From Halalkalicoccus tibetensis (GTDB lineage: Archaea; Halobacteriota; Halobacteria; Halobacteriales; Halalkalicoccaceae), in assembly GCF_037996645.1 (NCBI RefSeq), contig NZ_JBBMXV010000004.1, positions 85,683-149,682 on the forward strand: a stretch of DNA of 64,000 nt. The letters are read 5' to 3'. The position numbers and the translations under genes were made by a program. This document shows, piece by piece, positions 9,526 to 18,793 of the stretch. The notes under the pieces are model-generated. The model had not been told where the DNA came from, made no database searches, and saw only the letters and a list, made by a program, of their open reading frames with translations. Numbering within the stretch: the stretch's first letter is position 1; each line of letters begins with the position of its first letter.

Positions 9526-10599
9526 ATGGTCGGTTTGTTGCCGCTGCAGGACGTGGTGCTGCCCGACCGTATCGCCGACCTCACCGGGCTCGATCAGTTC
9601 GGGGTCTTCGGCGAGTTCATCGCCGCGCTCCTCGCGGCATTCGTCATCGCCAACCTGATGCTCGCGATGAGCGGCGTCGCCGGGCCGTGGGCGAAACGGA
9701 AGATCACCGCCGCCTTCACCGACCGGATCGCGGTCAACCGACACGGACCGGCCGGGATCCTGATCATCCCCGCGGCCTCGGTCCAACTGCTCGCGAAGGA
9801 GCTGATCATCCCCGACGGCGCCGACCGACCGGCCTACGACCTCGCGCCGCTGATCATCGCCTCCTCGGCGATGCTTGGCTTCGCGGTAATTCCGATGGGC
9901 AACGGCATCCATCTGGCCGACCCCGAGACGGGGCTGGTTCTCGTCTTCGCGATCGCCTCGATCGCCTCGCTCGGCCTGACGACCGCGGGCTACGCCTCGA
10001 ACAACAAGTACTCGATGCTCGGCGGGCTGCGCGCGGTCGCCCAGAACATCGCCTACGAGATCCCGCTGATCGTCACCGCGGCGTCGGTCGTGATCTTCGC
10101 GGGGACGCTCCAGATGAGCGAGATCGTCGCCGCGCAGGCCCAGCCGCTCGCGACGGTCGCGGGCGTCGGGATCCCCTCGTGGTACGCGTTCGTCAATCCG
10201 TTCGCGTTCGTGCTGTTCATGGTCGCGAACATGGCCGAAGTGGGTCGTAACCCCTTCGACGTGCCCGAGGCACCGACCGAGATCATCGCCGGCTACCAGA
10301 CCGAGTACTCGAGCGTCTACTTCGTGCTGATCTACCTCGGGGAGTTCCTGCACATCTTCCTGGGGGCGGCGATCGTCACGACGCTGTTCCTCGGCGGGCC
10401 CGCGGGGCCCGTGCTGCCGGGGATCGTCTGGTTCATCATCAAGATCTGGGCGATCTTCCTGTTCACCCAGTGGGCGCGCTCGGCGCTGCCCCGGGTTCGG
10501 ATCGATCAGCTGATCGAGATCGGTTGGAAGGGCATGCTCGTGCTCTCCTTCGCCAACCTGGTTCTCACGGCCATCATCGTGGGGGTGTTCATCGCATGA
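9526..10599 (+). CDS. nuoH: Complex I-like subunit NuoH
   Basis: Membrane subunit next to the quinone site, 357 residues with about eight hydrophobic helices. Diagnostic segments are YASNNKYSMLGGLRAVAQNI and NPFDVPEAPTEIIAGYQTEY, the most conserved NuoH loops, both lined with acidic residues implicated in coupling. The ATG directly abuts the nuoCD stop, and the nuoI ATG at 10596 overlaps its TGA. Confidence 0.96.
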   Translation: MVGLLPLQDVVLPDRIADLTGLDQFGVFGEFIAALLAAFVIANLMLAMSGVAGPWAKRKITAAFTDRIAVNRHGPAGILIIPAASVQLLAKELIIPDGADRPAYDLAPLIIASSAMLGFAVIPMGNGIHLADPETGLVLVFAIASIASLGLTTAGYASNNKYSMLGGLRAVAQNIAYEIPLIVTAASVVIFAGTLQMSEIVAAQAQPLATVAGVGIPSWYAFVNPFAFVLFMVANMAEVGRNPFDVPEAPTEIIAGYQTEYSSVYFVLIYLGEFLHIFLGAAIVTTLFLGGPAGPVLPGIVWFIIKIWAIFLFTQWARSALPRVRIDQLIEIGWKGMLVLSFANLVLTAIIVGVFIA

Positions 10600-11057
10600 T
10601 CGGACTAATGAAATCGATGGCAACGACGATGAAGCACGCGCTCGACGGCAACACGTTCACCGTCGAGTACCCCGAAACCGCGCCCGAAGTGAGCCCCCGG
10701 TTCAGGGGGATCCACAAGTTCAGCCAGGAACGCTGTATCTGGTGTCGTCAGTGTGAGAACGTCTGTCCGAACGACACCATCCAGATCGTGATGGACGAAC
10801 AGCGAAACGGCGAGCAGTACAACCTCCACATCGGCCAGTGCATCTACTGCCGGCTGTGCGAGGAGGTCTGTCCCGTCGACGCGATCCTGCTGACCCAGAA
10901 CTTCGAGTTCACGGGCGATACGAAGGACGACCTGGTCTACAACAAGGAACAGCTCGGGAACGTCCCGTGGTACAAGGACATCGACCCCCTCGAGTCCCGG
11001 GAGCCCGACCGCGGCGCGTGGATCGGCGAGGGCGAGGGCGAGGTCGACTACCAGTAG
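10596..11057 (+). CDS. nuoI: Complex I-like subunit NuoI, two 4Fe-4S clusters
   Basis: Ferredoxin-like subunit carrying clusters N6a and N6b that pass electrons towards NuoB. The start at 10596 overlaps the nuoH stop (ATGA) and gives 153 residues. Two full CxxCxxCxxxCP motifs are visible: Cys47, 50, 53, 57 (CIWCRQCENVCP) and Cys82, 85, 88, 92 (CIYCRLCEEVCP). The C-terminal tail of about 50 residues is acidic. It is followed by a small hairpin and a 118-base gap, the only real break in the operon. Confidence 0.96.
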   Translation: MIGLMKSMATTMKHALDGNTFTVEYPETAPEVSPRFRGIHKFSQERCIWCRQCENVCPNDTIQIVMDEQRNGEQYNLHIGQCIYCRLCEEVCPVDAILLTQNFEFTGDTKDDLVYNKEQLGNVPWYKDIDPLESREPDRGAWIGEGEGEVDYQ

Positions 11058-11071
11058 CTACCCGCGGTAGC
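11057..11071 (+). terminator. Hairpin with T-tract between nuoI and nuoJ1
   Basis: A perfect 6-bp stem (GCTACC / GGTAGC, loop CGC) begins at the nuoI stop codon and is followed by GGTTCGTTTTCAT. It resembles a weak terminator or attenuator. Since nuoJ1 onward must still be expressed, it could tune the ratio of peripheral to membrane-arm subunits or merely mark a processing site. No experiment is implied; the stem is short. Confidence 0.4.
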
Positions 11072-11175
11072 GGTTCGTTTTCATCCCCGAACAGCGACAG
11101 TACTGAACCGAAAATTCGCGTGCCGCCGCGTTCATCTCGAAATCTTCAAAGGGCGTGCGCCTGAGTGATGAGATA

Positions 11176-11484
11176 ATGGTATTAGAAACAGCGGCGTTCG
11201 CGCTGTTTGCGGGGGTGACTCTCGCGAGCAGCCTCGGCGTCGTCCTCGTCAGGGACGTCTGGCACGCGGCGCTCCTGCTCGGGGTGGCACTCCTGAGCGT
11301 CGCGATCCACTACGTGACGCTGCAGGCCGAGTTCCTCGCGGCGGTGCAGATCCTCGTCTACGTCGGCGGGGTGCTCATCCTGATCACGTTCGCCGTGATG
11401 CTGACGCACGACGAGACCCAGGAGGCCGACCGGGGCGCACAGGGCGTGGGGCCGACCGACACGGAGGCGAGCAATGCCGACTAA
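11176..11484 (+). CDS. nuoJ1: Complex I-like subunit NuoJ, N-terminal half
   Basis: First half of NuoJ, a proton-arm membrane subunit. I start at the ATG at 11176 (MVLETAAFALFAG), preceded by GTGATGAG, a partial match to the haloarchaeal Shine-Dalgarno GGAGGTGATC; a GTG at 11155 is less likely. The protein has 102 residues and three hydrophobic helices with the conserved VQILVYVGGVLILITFAVML segment (helix 3, with the flexible glycines). The C-terminal tail is polar and ends where nuoJ2 begins, with an 11-base overlap in a different frame. The split NuoJ is usual in haloarchaea. Confidence 0.93.
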   Translation: MVLETAAFALFAGVTLASSLGVVLVRDVWHAALLLGVALLSVAIHYVTLQAEFLAAVQILVYVGGVLILITFAVMLTHDETQEADRGAQGVGPTDTEASNAD

Positions 11485-11815
11485 GCCCAAGCTCCAGCTC
11501 GGAAGCCACCTGCTTCCCGGGCTGGGAGCCGTCGCGCTCTTCTGTGTGCTGGCGTTCGTCTTCGTCACGTCGTCGTTCCCCGCCCCGCAGGGGTTCCCGG
11601 CCGACGCGAACATCACCGCGAACATCGGCTACGCGCTGTTCAACATCGAGGCCGGCGAGGTGCCCGCCGAGGGCTTCATCGTCGCCTTCTTCGCGATCGC
11701 GATCGTGCTCGACGCCGCCCTCGACGGCTCGGTGATGCTCGCACGGAACGACGACGAGGAACGGGATCGGGAGCTGGTCCCCGAACGCGGGGGCTTCGAG
11801 GGGGGTGAGGAGTAG
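11474..11815 (+). CDS. nuoJ2: Complex I-like subunit NuoJ, C-terminal half
   Basis: Second half of NuoJ as a separate 113-aa protein. Two hydrophobic helices are seen (about 12-31 and 63-82), separated by a polar loop (FPADANITANIGYALFNIEAG) typical of the segment before the last NuoJ helices. The acidic tail (RNDDEERDRELVPERGGFEGGEE) is unique to halophiles. It overlaps nuoJ1 by 11 bases and directly abuts nuoK, so translation is coupled along J1-J2-K. Confidence 0.88.
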   Translation: MPTKPKLQLGSHLLPGLGAVALFCVLAFVFVTSSFPAPQGFPADANITANIGYALFNIEAGEVPAEGFIVAFFAIAIVLDAALDGSVMLARNDDEERDRELVPERGGFEGGEE

Positions 11816-12139
11816 ATGATCGCTCCGACCCAGCTGCTCGTCCCCGTCGAGTGGTACCTCGTCCTCTCGGCGGGCGTGTTCTGTATCGGCCTGTTCGGCG
11901 TGCTGACCCGACGTAACGCGCTGATGTTCCTGATCAGCGTCGAACTCATGCTCAACGCAGCGAACATCAACTTCGTCGCCTTCTCGCTGCAGTGGGGCAA
12001 CCTGACCGGACAGACGTTCGCGCTGTTCGTGATGGCGCTTGCCGCCGCGGAGGTCGCGATCGGGATCGGGATCATCCTCGTCCTCTATCGCAACTTCCGT
12101 GGCATCGACGTGACCGAGGCGACGACGATGAGGTGGTAA
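11816..12139 (+). CDS. nuoK: Complex I-like subunit NuoK
   Basis: Small MrpC-like antiporter-related subunit, 107 residues, three helices. The key helix LISVELMLNAANINFVAF carries the conserved membrane-embedded Glu, and a second buried Glu lies in ALAAAEVAIGIGIILVLYR. The ATG begins immediately after the nuoJ2 TAG; nuoL starts four bases after its stop. Confidence 0.95.
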   Translation: MIAPTQLLVPVEWYLVLSAGVFCIGLFGVLTRRNALMFLISVELMLNAANINFVAFSLQWGNLTGQTFALFVMALAAAEVAIGIGIILVLYRNFRGIDVTEATTMRW

Positions 12140-12143
12140 CGAG

Positions 12144-14144
12144 ATGGCATTCGAATACGCACCGTTGATCGCACTGTTCCCGCTCGCATCGTTCGTCATC
12201 GCGCTCGCTGCGGGCGAGTACCTCCCCAAGAAGGGGGCGTTCGTCGGCATGGCCGCGACCGGCGGCTCGCTGCTGCTCTCGATCTGGGCGATGGTCCGGG
12301 TCTCGGGCGGCGAGATCTACGACGAGACGCTCTACACGTGGGTCGCCGGCGTCGGCGAGGAGACGATCTCGCTGACCTTCGGCCTGCTTTTGGACCCGCT
12401 GTCGACGATGATGCTCGTCATCGTCTCGCTGATCGCCTTCCTCGTCCACATGTTCAGCCTCGGCTACATGAACGACGAGGGCGAGACCGGCCTGCCGCGA
12501 TACTACGCCGGCCTCGGGCTGTTCACCTTCAGCATGCTCGCGTTCGTCTTCGCGGACAACCTGCTGATGGCGTTCATGTTCTTCGAGCTCGTGGGGCTGT
12601 GCTCGTTCCTGCTGATCGGCTTCTGGTTCCGCGAGGACGCCCCTCCGAGCGCCGCGAAGAAGGCGTTCCTCGTCACCCGCTTCGGCGACTACTTCTTCCT
12701 GATCGGCGTCGTCGGGATCCTCGCGACGTTCGGCACCGCACAGTTCGCGGGCGAGGGGGCGTTCCCCCAGCTCGCCCAGGAGGCCATCGAGGGCGGCGAG
12801 ACGCTGTTCGGCTTCACCGCCGAGACGTGGATCACGATCCTCGGGCTGTTGGTGCTCGGCGGCGTGATCGGCAAGTCCGCCCAGTTCCCGCTTCACACCT
12901 GGCTGCCCGACGCGATGGAGGGCCCCACGCCGGTCTCGGCGCTGATCCACGCGGCGACAATGGTCGCCGCCGGGGTCTACCTGGTCGCGCGGATGTTCGG
13001 CTTCTACGCGCTGAGCCCGACCGCGCTGGGGATCATCGCCTTCACCGGCGGCTTCACGGCGCTGTTCGCGGCGACGATGGGGGTCGTGAAGGACGACATC
13101 AAGCAGGTGCTCGCGTACTCGACGATCTCCCAGTACGGCTATATGATGCTCGGGCTGGGGGTTGCGGGCTACGTCGCCGCGACCTTCCACCTGATGACCC
13201 ACGCGTTCTTCAAGGCGCTGCTGTTCCTGGGTGCGGGTGCGGTCATCATCGCGATGCACCACGAACAGGACATGTGGCATATGGGCGGGCTGAAGGACGA
13301 GATGCCCGTCACCTACTACTCGTTCCTCGCGGGCTCGCTCGCGCTCGCGGGGATCATCCCGTTCTCGGGCTTCTGGAGCAAGGACGAGATCCTCTACGAC
13401 GCGCTGATCGTGGGGCTCAACGAGCCGATCATGCTCGCCGCCTACGCCATGGGGCTGCTCGCGGTGTTCTTCACCGGCCTCTACACGTTCCGGATGGTCC
13501 TGCTGACCTTCCACGGCGAGCCCAGAAGCGACCACGCCGAACACCCCGTCGCGCTGGGGTGGAACACGAAGATCCCGCTGGCGGTGCTGGGCGTGCTGGC
13601 GGCGGTCGCCGGCTTCGTCAACATGGTGCCGGTCGCGGAGGTGACGGGTGCGGACATCACCTACCTCTCGAACTGGCTCGATAGCGGTCCCGAGGAGCTC
13701 GCCTACTCGACGTACACGGCGACCGCCGCGGAGTTCGCCGGCCTCGAGGCCGCCGAGCTGAGCCCGCTGCTGCCCGGCGTCGTCGCGCTCGCCGTCGCGC
13801 TCGCGGGCGCGGGTGTCGGGGTGTTCCTCTACCGAGGCCCCGAGCCCGAGCGCCACACCGAGAAGCTCGGCGGGGCGAAGGACGTGCTGGTCGCGAACTA
13901 CTACCAGGACGAGTACCAGGTCTGGCTCGCCGAAGGCCTGACCCAGCGGACGGCCCGCGCGGCGGACACGTTCGACCAGGGCGTCATCGACGGCGTCGTC
14001 AACGGCGCCAGTAGCGTCAGCCTGCTCGGAAGCGACCGGATCCGCCGGGTCCAGAGCGGGGTCGTCACCAACTACGCGGCGATGATCACGATCGCGCTGG
14101 TCGTCCTGCTTGTGGCCTTCGGCATCTACGGAGGGTGGTTCTGA
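12144..14144 (+). CDS. nuoL: Complex I-like subunit NuoL
   Basis: Largest proton-pumping antiporter-like subunit, 666 residues. Conserved Mrp-type landmarks are FFELVGLCSFLLIGFW, the Lys-containing segment GGVIGKSAQFPLHTWLPDAM, PTPVSALIHAATMVAAGVY, and the discontinuous helix region VKDDIKQVLAYSTISQYGYM. The C-terminal part from about residue 540 contains the long amphipathic lateral helix region (REHTEKLGG-like: ERHTEKLGGAKDVLVANYYQ) and one last transmembrane helix. The start is directly behind nuoK and the stop directly before nuoM. Confidence 0.96.
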   Translation: MAFEYAPLIALFPLASFVIALAAGEYLPKKGAFVGMAATGGSLLLSIWAMVRVSGGEIYDETLYTWVAGVGEETISLTFGLLLDPLSTMMLVIVSLIAFLVHMFSLGYMNDEGETGLPRYYAGLGLFTFSMLAFVFADNLLMAFMFFELVGLCSFLLIGFWFREDAPPSAAKKAFLVTRFGDYFFLIGVVGILATFGTAQFAGEGAFPQLAQEAIEGGETLFGFTAETWITILGLLVLGGVIGKSAQFPLHTWLPDAMEGPTPVSALIHAATMVAAGVYLVARMFGFYALSPTALGIIAFTGGFTALFAATMGVVKDDIKQVLAYSTISQYGYMMLGLGVAGYVAATFHLMTHAFFKALLFLGAGAVIIAMHHEQDMWHMGGLKDEMPVTYYSFLAGSLALAGIIPFSGFWSKDEILYDALIVGLNEPIMLAAYAMGLLAVFFTGLYTFRMVLLTFHGEPRSDHAEHPVALGWNTKIPLAVLGVLAAVAGFVNMVPVAEVTGADITYLSNWLDSGPEELAYSTYTATAAEFAGLEAAELSPLLPGVVALAVALAGAGVGVFLYRGPEPERHTEKLGGAKDVLVANYYQDEYQVWLAEGLTQRTARAADTFDQGVIDGVVNGASSVSLLGSDRIRRVQSGVVTNYAAMITIALVVLLVAFGIYGGWF

Positions 14145-15677
14145 ATGTTGATCGAGACACTCATCGCAGTCACGTTCGTCGCGGCGCTCGCCGTCTTCAT
14201 CACGCCGGAAGCCTACGCGCCACAGGTCGCGTTCGCACTGAGCCTGCTCCCGCTCGTCGGGAGCCTCTACATGTGGACCGGCTTCGACGCGAGCGGCAAC
14301 GCCCTGCTCGAAGGCAGCACCGTTGCCTTCGAAACACAAACCCAGTGGATCGGCTTCGAACCCTACGCGATCAACTGGCACGTCGGCCTCGACGGCGTGA
14401 GCTTCCCGCTTCTCGTCCTGACGACCGTGCTGGTCCCGCTCGCGATCATGAGCGCGTGGACGCCGATCACCGAGCGGGTCTCGCAGTTCTACGGGCTGAT
14501 CCTCTTCATGGAGGCGAGTCTCATCGGCGTGTTCACCGCGCTCGACTTCTTCGTCTGGTTCGTCTTCTGGGAGGCCGTGCTGATCCCGATGTACCTGCTG
14601 ATCGGCGTCTGGGGCGGTCCCCGGCGCAAGTACGCCGCGATCAAGTTCTTCGTCTACACGAACGTCGCCTCGCTGGTGATGTTCATCGGCTTCATCGCGC
14701 TGGTCTTCGGGCTGGGCGATTCGGTGACGAGCTTCGGCATGCCCGAGATCACCCAGGCGCTACATGACGGTGAGCTCGGCGGCTTCGCCGGGCTCACTAG
14801 TGACGCGCTCGCGCTCGCCGCGTTCATCGCGATCTTCTTCGGCTTCGCGGTCAAGGTGCCGATCTTCCCGGTCCACACCTGGCTGCCCGACGCCCACGTC
14901 GAGGCCCCGACGCCGGTGTCGGTGCTGCTTGCGGGCGTCCTCCTGAAGATGGGGACCTACGCGCTGCTTCGGTTCAACTTCACGATGCTCTACGACGTCG
15001 CGGCGACGCTCGCGATCCCGATCGCGGCGCTCGGCGTCTTCAGCGTCATCTACGGCGCGATGCTCGCGCTGGCCCAACAGGACCTCAAGCGCATCGTCGC
15101 GTACTCCTCGATCTCCTCGATGGGCTACGTGATCCTCGGGCTGGTGGCGTTCACAGTGTATGGAATCGGCGGCGCGACCTTCCAGATGGTCGCCCACGGG
15201 CTGATCTCGGGGCTGATGTTCATGGCCGTCGGCGTGATCTACAACGCCACGCACACGCGGATGGTCGGGGACATCTCGGGGATCGCCGACCGGATGCCGA
15301 TCACCGTCGGGATCCTGATCGCCGCTGCCTTCGGCTACATGGGCCTGCCGCTGATGGCCGGCTTCGCCGGGGAGTTCATGATCTTCCTCGGGGCGTTCCA
15401 GTCGACCGTCCTGCCCAGCGCGCCGATCTTCACCGCGATCGCGATGTTCGGCATCGTGATCGTCGCGGGCTACCTGCTCTTCGCGATGCAGCGCACGCTG
15501 TTCGGGCAGTTCAGGCTCGAGACCGACTACGAGGTCACGCGCGCACCGCTACACGACGTCGCGCCGCTGTTCGTCCTGATCGGCCTCATCATCCTGCTGG
15601 GGGTCGATCCGGACATCTTCTTCACCATGATTCAGGACGCCGTTGATCCGATCGTCGAACTGGGGGGTGATGCCTGA
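14145..15677 (+). CDS. nuoM: Complex I-like subunit NuoM
   Basis: Antiporter-like proton-pumping subunit, 510 residues. Landmarks are YAINWHVGLDGVSFPLLVL, FFVWFVFWEAVLIPMYLLIG with the conserved Glu, VKVPIFPVHTWLPDAHVEAP with the buried Lys, and LAQQDLKRIVAYSSISSMGY. About 14 hydrophobic helices are present. It begins directly after the nuoL stop and its TGA overlaps the nuoN ATG by one base. Confidence 0.96.
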   Translation: MLIETLIAVTFVAALAVFITPEAYAPQVAFALSLLPLVGSLYMWTGFDASGNALLEGSTVAFETQTQWIGFEPYAINWHVGLDGVSFPLLVLTTVLVPLAIMSAWTPITERVSQFYGLILFMEASLIGVFTALDFFVWFVFWEAVLIPMYLLIGVWGGPRRKYAAIKFFVYTNVASLVMFIGFIALVFGLGDSVTSFGMPEITQALHDGELGGFAGLTSDALALAAFIAIFFGFAVKVPIFPVHTWLPDAHVEAPTPVSVLLAGVLLKMGTYALLRFNFTMLYDVAATLAIPIAALGVFSVIYGAMLALAQQDLKRIVAYSSISSMGYVILGLVAFTVYGIGGATFQMVAHGLISGLMFMAVGVIYNATHTRMVGDISGIADRMPITVGILIAAAFGYMGLPLMAGFAGEFMIFLGAFQSTVLPSAPIFTAIAMFGIVIVAGYLLFAMQRTLFGQFRLETDYEVTRAPLHDVAPLFVLIGLIILLGVDPDIFFTMIQDAVDPIVELGGDA

Positions 15678-17185
15678 TGCTGTCGCAGCTACCACAGCCG
15701 CTCGTGACTCAGCCCTCGACGTGGATCGCGTTGGCGCCGGTCGTCATCCTCGCGACGACGGCGTTCCTGCTGTTCATCGCCGACAGTATCGACCCCAAGG
15801 GCTCGAACAACGGCCCGCTCGCGGCCTTCTCGCTCGTCGGCATCCTCGGCACGCTCGGGGTCACCGTCTGGTACTTCTTCGCCGGCGTGGGCCAGCCGGA
15901 GGGGCTCTCCCTGCTCGCCGACCAGGTGGTCGTCGACGGGATGAGCCTCTTCTTCACGTTCGTCGTCACGAGCGTCGCGGCACTGGTCGTCGTCGGGAGC
16001 TACGACTACCTGCACGACCAGCCCCACCAGGGCGAGTTCTACTCGCTGATCGTGCTCGCGACGACCGGGATGGCGCTGATGGCCAACGCCAACAGCCTCA
16101 TCACTGCGTTCATCGCGATCGAACTCGCGAGCCTCTCGTCGTTCGCGCTGGTCGCGTTCCTCAAACACAACCGCGGCAGCGTCGAGGCCGGGCTGAAGTA
16201 CTTCCTGATCGGCGCGCTTTCGAGCGCGATCCTCGTCTACGGGATCAGCCTCGTCTACGCGACGACGGGCTCGCTGCAGCTCGACGCGGTCGCCGCGGGC
16301 GTCGCCGAGACCGACAACGTCGGGCTGCTGGGCGTCGGCGTGCTGATGATCGTCGGCGGGGTCGCTTACAAGACCGCCTCGGTGCCGTTCCACTTCTGGG
16401 CACCGGAGGCCTACGAGGGCGCGCCCGCACCCGTGAGCGCGTTCCTCTCCTCGGCGTCGAAGGCCGCCGGCTTCGTGATCGCCTTCCGCGTCTTCGTCGA
16501 GGCGTTCCCGCTGGACGTCGTCGTCGCGCTGGGCATCGACTGGGTGCTGATCTTCCAGGTGCTCGCGGTCGTGACGATGATCGTCGGCAACTTCGCCGCC
16601 GCGATGCAGGAGAACGTCAAGCGGATGCTCGCCTATTCGTCGGTGGGACACGCGGGCTACGTGCTGATCGGGCTCGCCGCGCTCGGCGGCGGGCAGGACT
16701 CGCTGGTGATGGGTGCGGCGATGATGCATCTCCTCGTCTATGGATTCATGAACACCGGCGCGTTCCTGTTCGTCGCGCTCGCGGAGTACCGCGGCATCGG
16801 GCGGACTTTCGAGGACTACAACGGGATGTGGCGCCAGGCGCCGATCGCGAGCGTCGCGATGACGGTGTTCCTGTTCAGCCTCGCGGGTCTGCCGATCGGG
16901 GGCGGCTTCCTCTCGAAATACGTCCTCTTCACCGCCGCGGTCGGCGCGGGCGTCTGGTGGCTCGCCGCGGTCGGCGCGCTCACCAGCGCGCTGTCGCTGT
17001 TCTACTACTCCCGGCTCGTGAAGGCGATCTGGATCGAGGACCCGATTCGGGAGTTCGACGTCGCACGCCAGCCCGTCGGGCTCTACGTGGCGATCATCGC
17101 CGCCGGCCTGATGACGGTCGCGCTGCTGCCGGCGTTCCCGGTCGTCGACCTCGCACAGACCGCCGCGGCCTCGCTGCTCGCCTGA
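15677..17185 (+). CDS. nuoN: Complex I-like subunit NuoN
   Basis: Third antiporter-like subunit, 502 residues, closing the operon. Typical NuoN features are FIAIELASLSSFALVAFLKH, GGVAYKTASVPFHFWAPEAY (membrane Lys) and MQENVKRMLAYSSVGHAGYV. The TGATG junction with nuoM indicates coupled translation. No nuoE, nuoF or nuoG follows, which matches the archaeal form of complex I that lacks the NADH-oxidising module. Confidence 0.96.
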   Translation: MLSQLPQPLVTQPSTWIALAPVVILATTAFLLFIADSIDPKGSNNGPLAAFSLVGILGTLGVTVWYFFAGVGQPEGLSLLADQVVVDGMSLFFTFVVTSVAALVVVGSYDYLHDQPHQGEFYSLIVLATTGMALMANANSLITAFIAIELASLSSFALVAFLKHNRGSVEAGLKYFLIGALSSAILVYGISLVYATTGSLQLDAVAAGVAETDNVGLLGVGVLMIVGGVAYKTASVPFHFWAPEAYEGAPAPVSAFLSSASKAAGFVIAFRVFVEAFPLDVVVALGIDWVLIFQVLAVVTMIVGNFAAAMQENVKRMLAYSSVGHAGYVLIGLAALGGGQDSLVMGAAMMHLLVYGFMNTGAFLFVALAEYRGIGRTFEDYNGMWRQAPIASVAMTVFLFSLAGLPIGGGFLSKYVLFTAAVGAGVWWLAAVGALTSALSLFYYSRLVKAIWIEDPIREFDVARQPVGLYVAIIAAGLMTVALLPAFPVVDLAQTAAASLLA

Positions 17186-17278
17186 CGGCTTCCGTCCCTT
17201 CTCCCGACGCCCGCTCGTGATGATCACGTTCGTTCGAGACGGTAGGCTTTAGCGCGTCCGTGGGCTACCGACTCACAT

Positions 17279-18757
17279 ATGGCGTCTCGACTGCTCCTCG
17301 GATGTGGCGCCGGGACCGTCGGCCACGCGCTGATCGATCTCGCGAAGGAGCAGGCGGTCGGGGTCCACGTCGTGACGCTCGATCCCGAACAGCGGGAGTT
17401 CCCGCAACGAGACGTGACGATCACGGCCGCGGATCCGGCCGACGAGTCGGTGCTCTCGAACGTCCGTACGGAGGTCTCGAGCGTCTTCATCGGGACCGGC
17501 TCGCCCGAACGGAACGTCGCGATCGCGCGGGCGGCGAGCGAGATCTTCGCGGGGCTGCCGATCGTCGCTTACACCGGCCACGACCCGACCGAGGCGGAGC
17601 GCGAGGCGCTCGAGGAACTGGTCGAAACGGTCCTCGACCCGACGAGCGCTCTCCGCGAGCACGCCGCCGAAACAGTTACCGGCTACGCCCCCGAGCACGC
17701 GCGCCACCTCCGGTCGCTGCTCGCGGGGATCGACGGGGAGCTCGGCGTGATGCTCCACGACAACCCCGACCCCGACGCGATCGCGAGCGGGATCGCCCTC
17801 GCGACGCTCGCCCGCTCCGTCGGGGCCGAGGCCGGCGCGTACTACTTCGGGGACATCTCCCATCAGGAGAACCGCGCGCTGGTCAACGTCCTCGACCTCG
17901 AGCTCACCCGGCTCAAGGATCCCGAAGTGATCGAGCGGTTCGACGCGATCGCGCTGGTCGATCACTCCCTTCCCGGCGTGAACGACCCGCTCCCGGAGGA
18001 CACCCCGATAGACGTCGTCATCGATCACCACCCCTCGCCGGGGCCGGTCGAGGCCCGCCATCTCGACGTCAGAAGCGACGTCGGTTCGACGAGCACGATG
18101 CTCGTCGAGTACTTCGACGCGCTCGGGCTCGAGCCAAACGAGGAGCTCGCGACCGCCCTCCTCTTCGGGATCCGGACCGATACTGACGACTTCTCGCGGG
18201 GGGTCTCCTCGCTCGACTTCGAGTCGGCGGCGTTCCTGCTCCCGCTGGTCGACGCGGGCGTCCTCGATCAGGTCGAACGACCCACGGTCAGCTCGGAGAC
18301 CTTCGAGACGCTCGCCCGCGCGATCCGTAACAGCCGCGTCGAGAAGGGCGTCTGTACGACCTGCATCGGCCGTCTTCGGGACCGGGACGCCCTCGCCCAG
18401 GCGGCCGACCGCCTGCTCGGCATGGAGGGCGTCACCGCGTCGCTCGTCTACGGCTTCACCGACGGAACCGTCTACATCTCCGCGCGGGCGCGCGGCCCCG
18501 ACCTCGACATCGGCGAGACGCTGCGCGACGCGTTCGACCAGATCGGGAGCGCGGGCGGTCACGCGGGGATGGCGGGCGCGCAGATCCCGCTCGGCTTCCT
18601 CGGCGAGGAGGGCGAGGACAACGAGGAGCTGCTCACCGAGATCGTTCAGGGAGTGATCGACGGGCGTTTCTTCGAGACGCTTTCGGCCCGGAACGCCGGC
18701 GGTTCCCGACCGTCCGACGACCCGAGCGACTGGTACCCGACGCCTCGGCGCCGGTAG
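17279..18757 (+). CDS. DHH-family phosphoesterase with N-terminal TrkA-N-like domain
   Basis: Predicted soluble phosphoesterase of the RecJ/NrnA/GdpP superfamily (492 aa). The first 120 residues form a Rossmann/TrkA-N-like domain (LLLGCGAGTVGHALIDLA, VVTLDPE), expected to bind a nucleotide. The DHH domain shows motif I DNPDPDAIASG (161-171), VDHS (227-230) and the DHH triad Asp249-His250-His251. The C-terminal DHHA1 part has GSAGGHAGMAGAQIPLG. Family members cleave oligoribonucleotides, pAp or cyclic dinucleotides; the substrate here is not known. A TATA-like CTTTAG lies about 30 bases upstream. The gene downstream is a CBS-ParB protein in the same direction, 36 bases away, so they may be co-transcribed. 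Confidence 0.88.
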   Translation: MASRLLLGCGAGTVGHALIDLAKEQAVGVHVVTLDPEQREFPQRDVTITAADPADESVLSNVRTEVSSVFIGTGSPERNVAIARAASEIFAGLPIVAYTGHDPTEAEREALEELVETVLDPTSALREHAAETVTGYAPEHARHLRSLLAGIDGELGVMLHDNPDPDAIASGIALATLARSVGAEAGAYYFGDISHQENRALVNVLDLELTRLKDPEVIERFDAIALVDHSLPGVNDPLPEDTPIDVVIDHHPSPGPVEARHLDVRSDVGSTSTMLVEYFDALGLEPNEELATALLFGIRTDTDDFSRGVSSLDFESAAFLLPLVDAGVLDQVERPTVSSETFETLARAIRNSRVEKGVCTTCIGRLRDRDALAQAADRLLGMEGVTASLVYGFTDGTVYISARARGPDLDIGETLRDAFDQIGSAGGHAGMAGAQIPLGFLGEEGEDNEELLTEIVQGVIDGRFFETLSARNAGGSRPSDDPSDWYPTPRRR

Positions 18758-18793
18758 CGTGAAGCTTTTGCGAACCGCCACCCTGGGTGGGGC

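Noticed and set aside
12072..14381. 769-codon reverse frame opposite nuoL
   Set aside because: Shadow frame caused by high GC and third-position bias; product is Arg/Glu/His-rich without any domain and antisense to a certain gene.
15689..17227. 512-codon reverse frame opposite nuoN
   Set aside because: Same shadow effect; no recognisable protein and fully antisense to nuoN.
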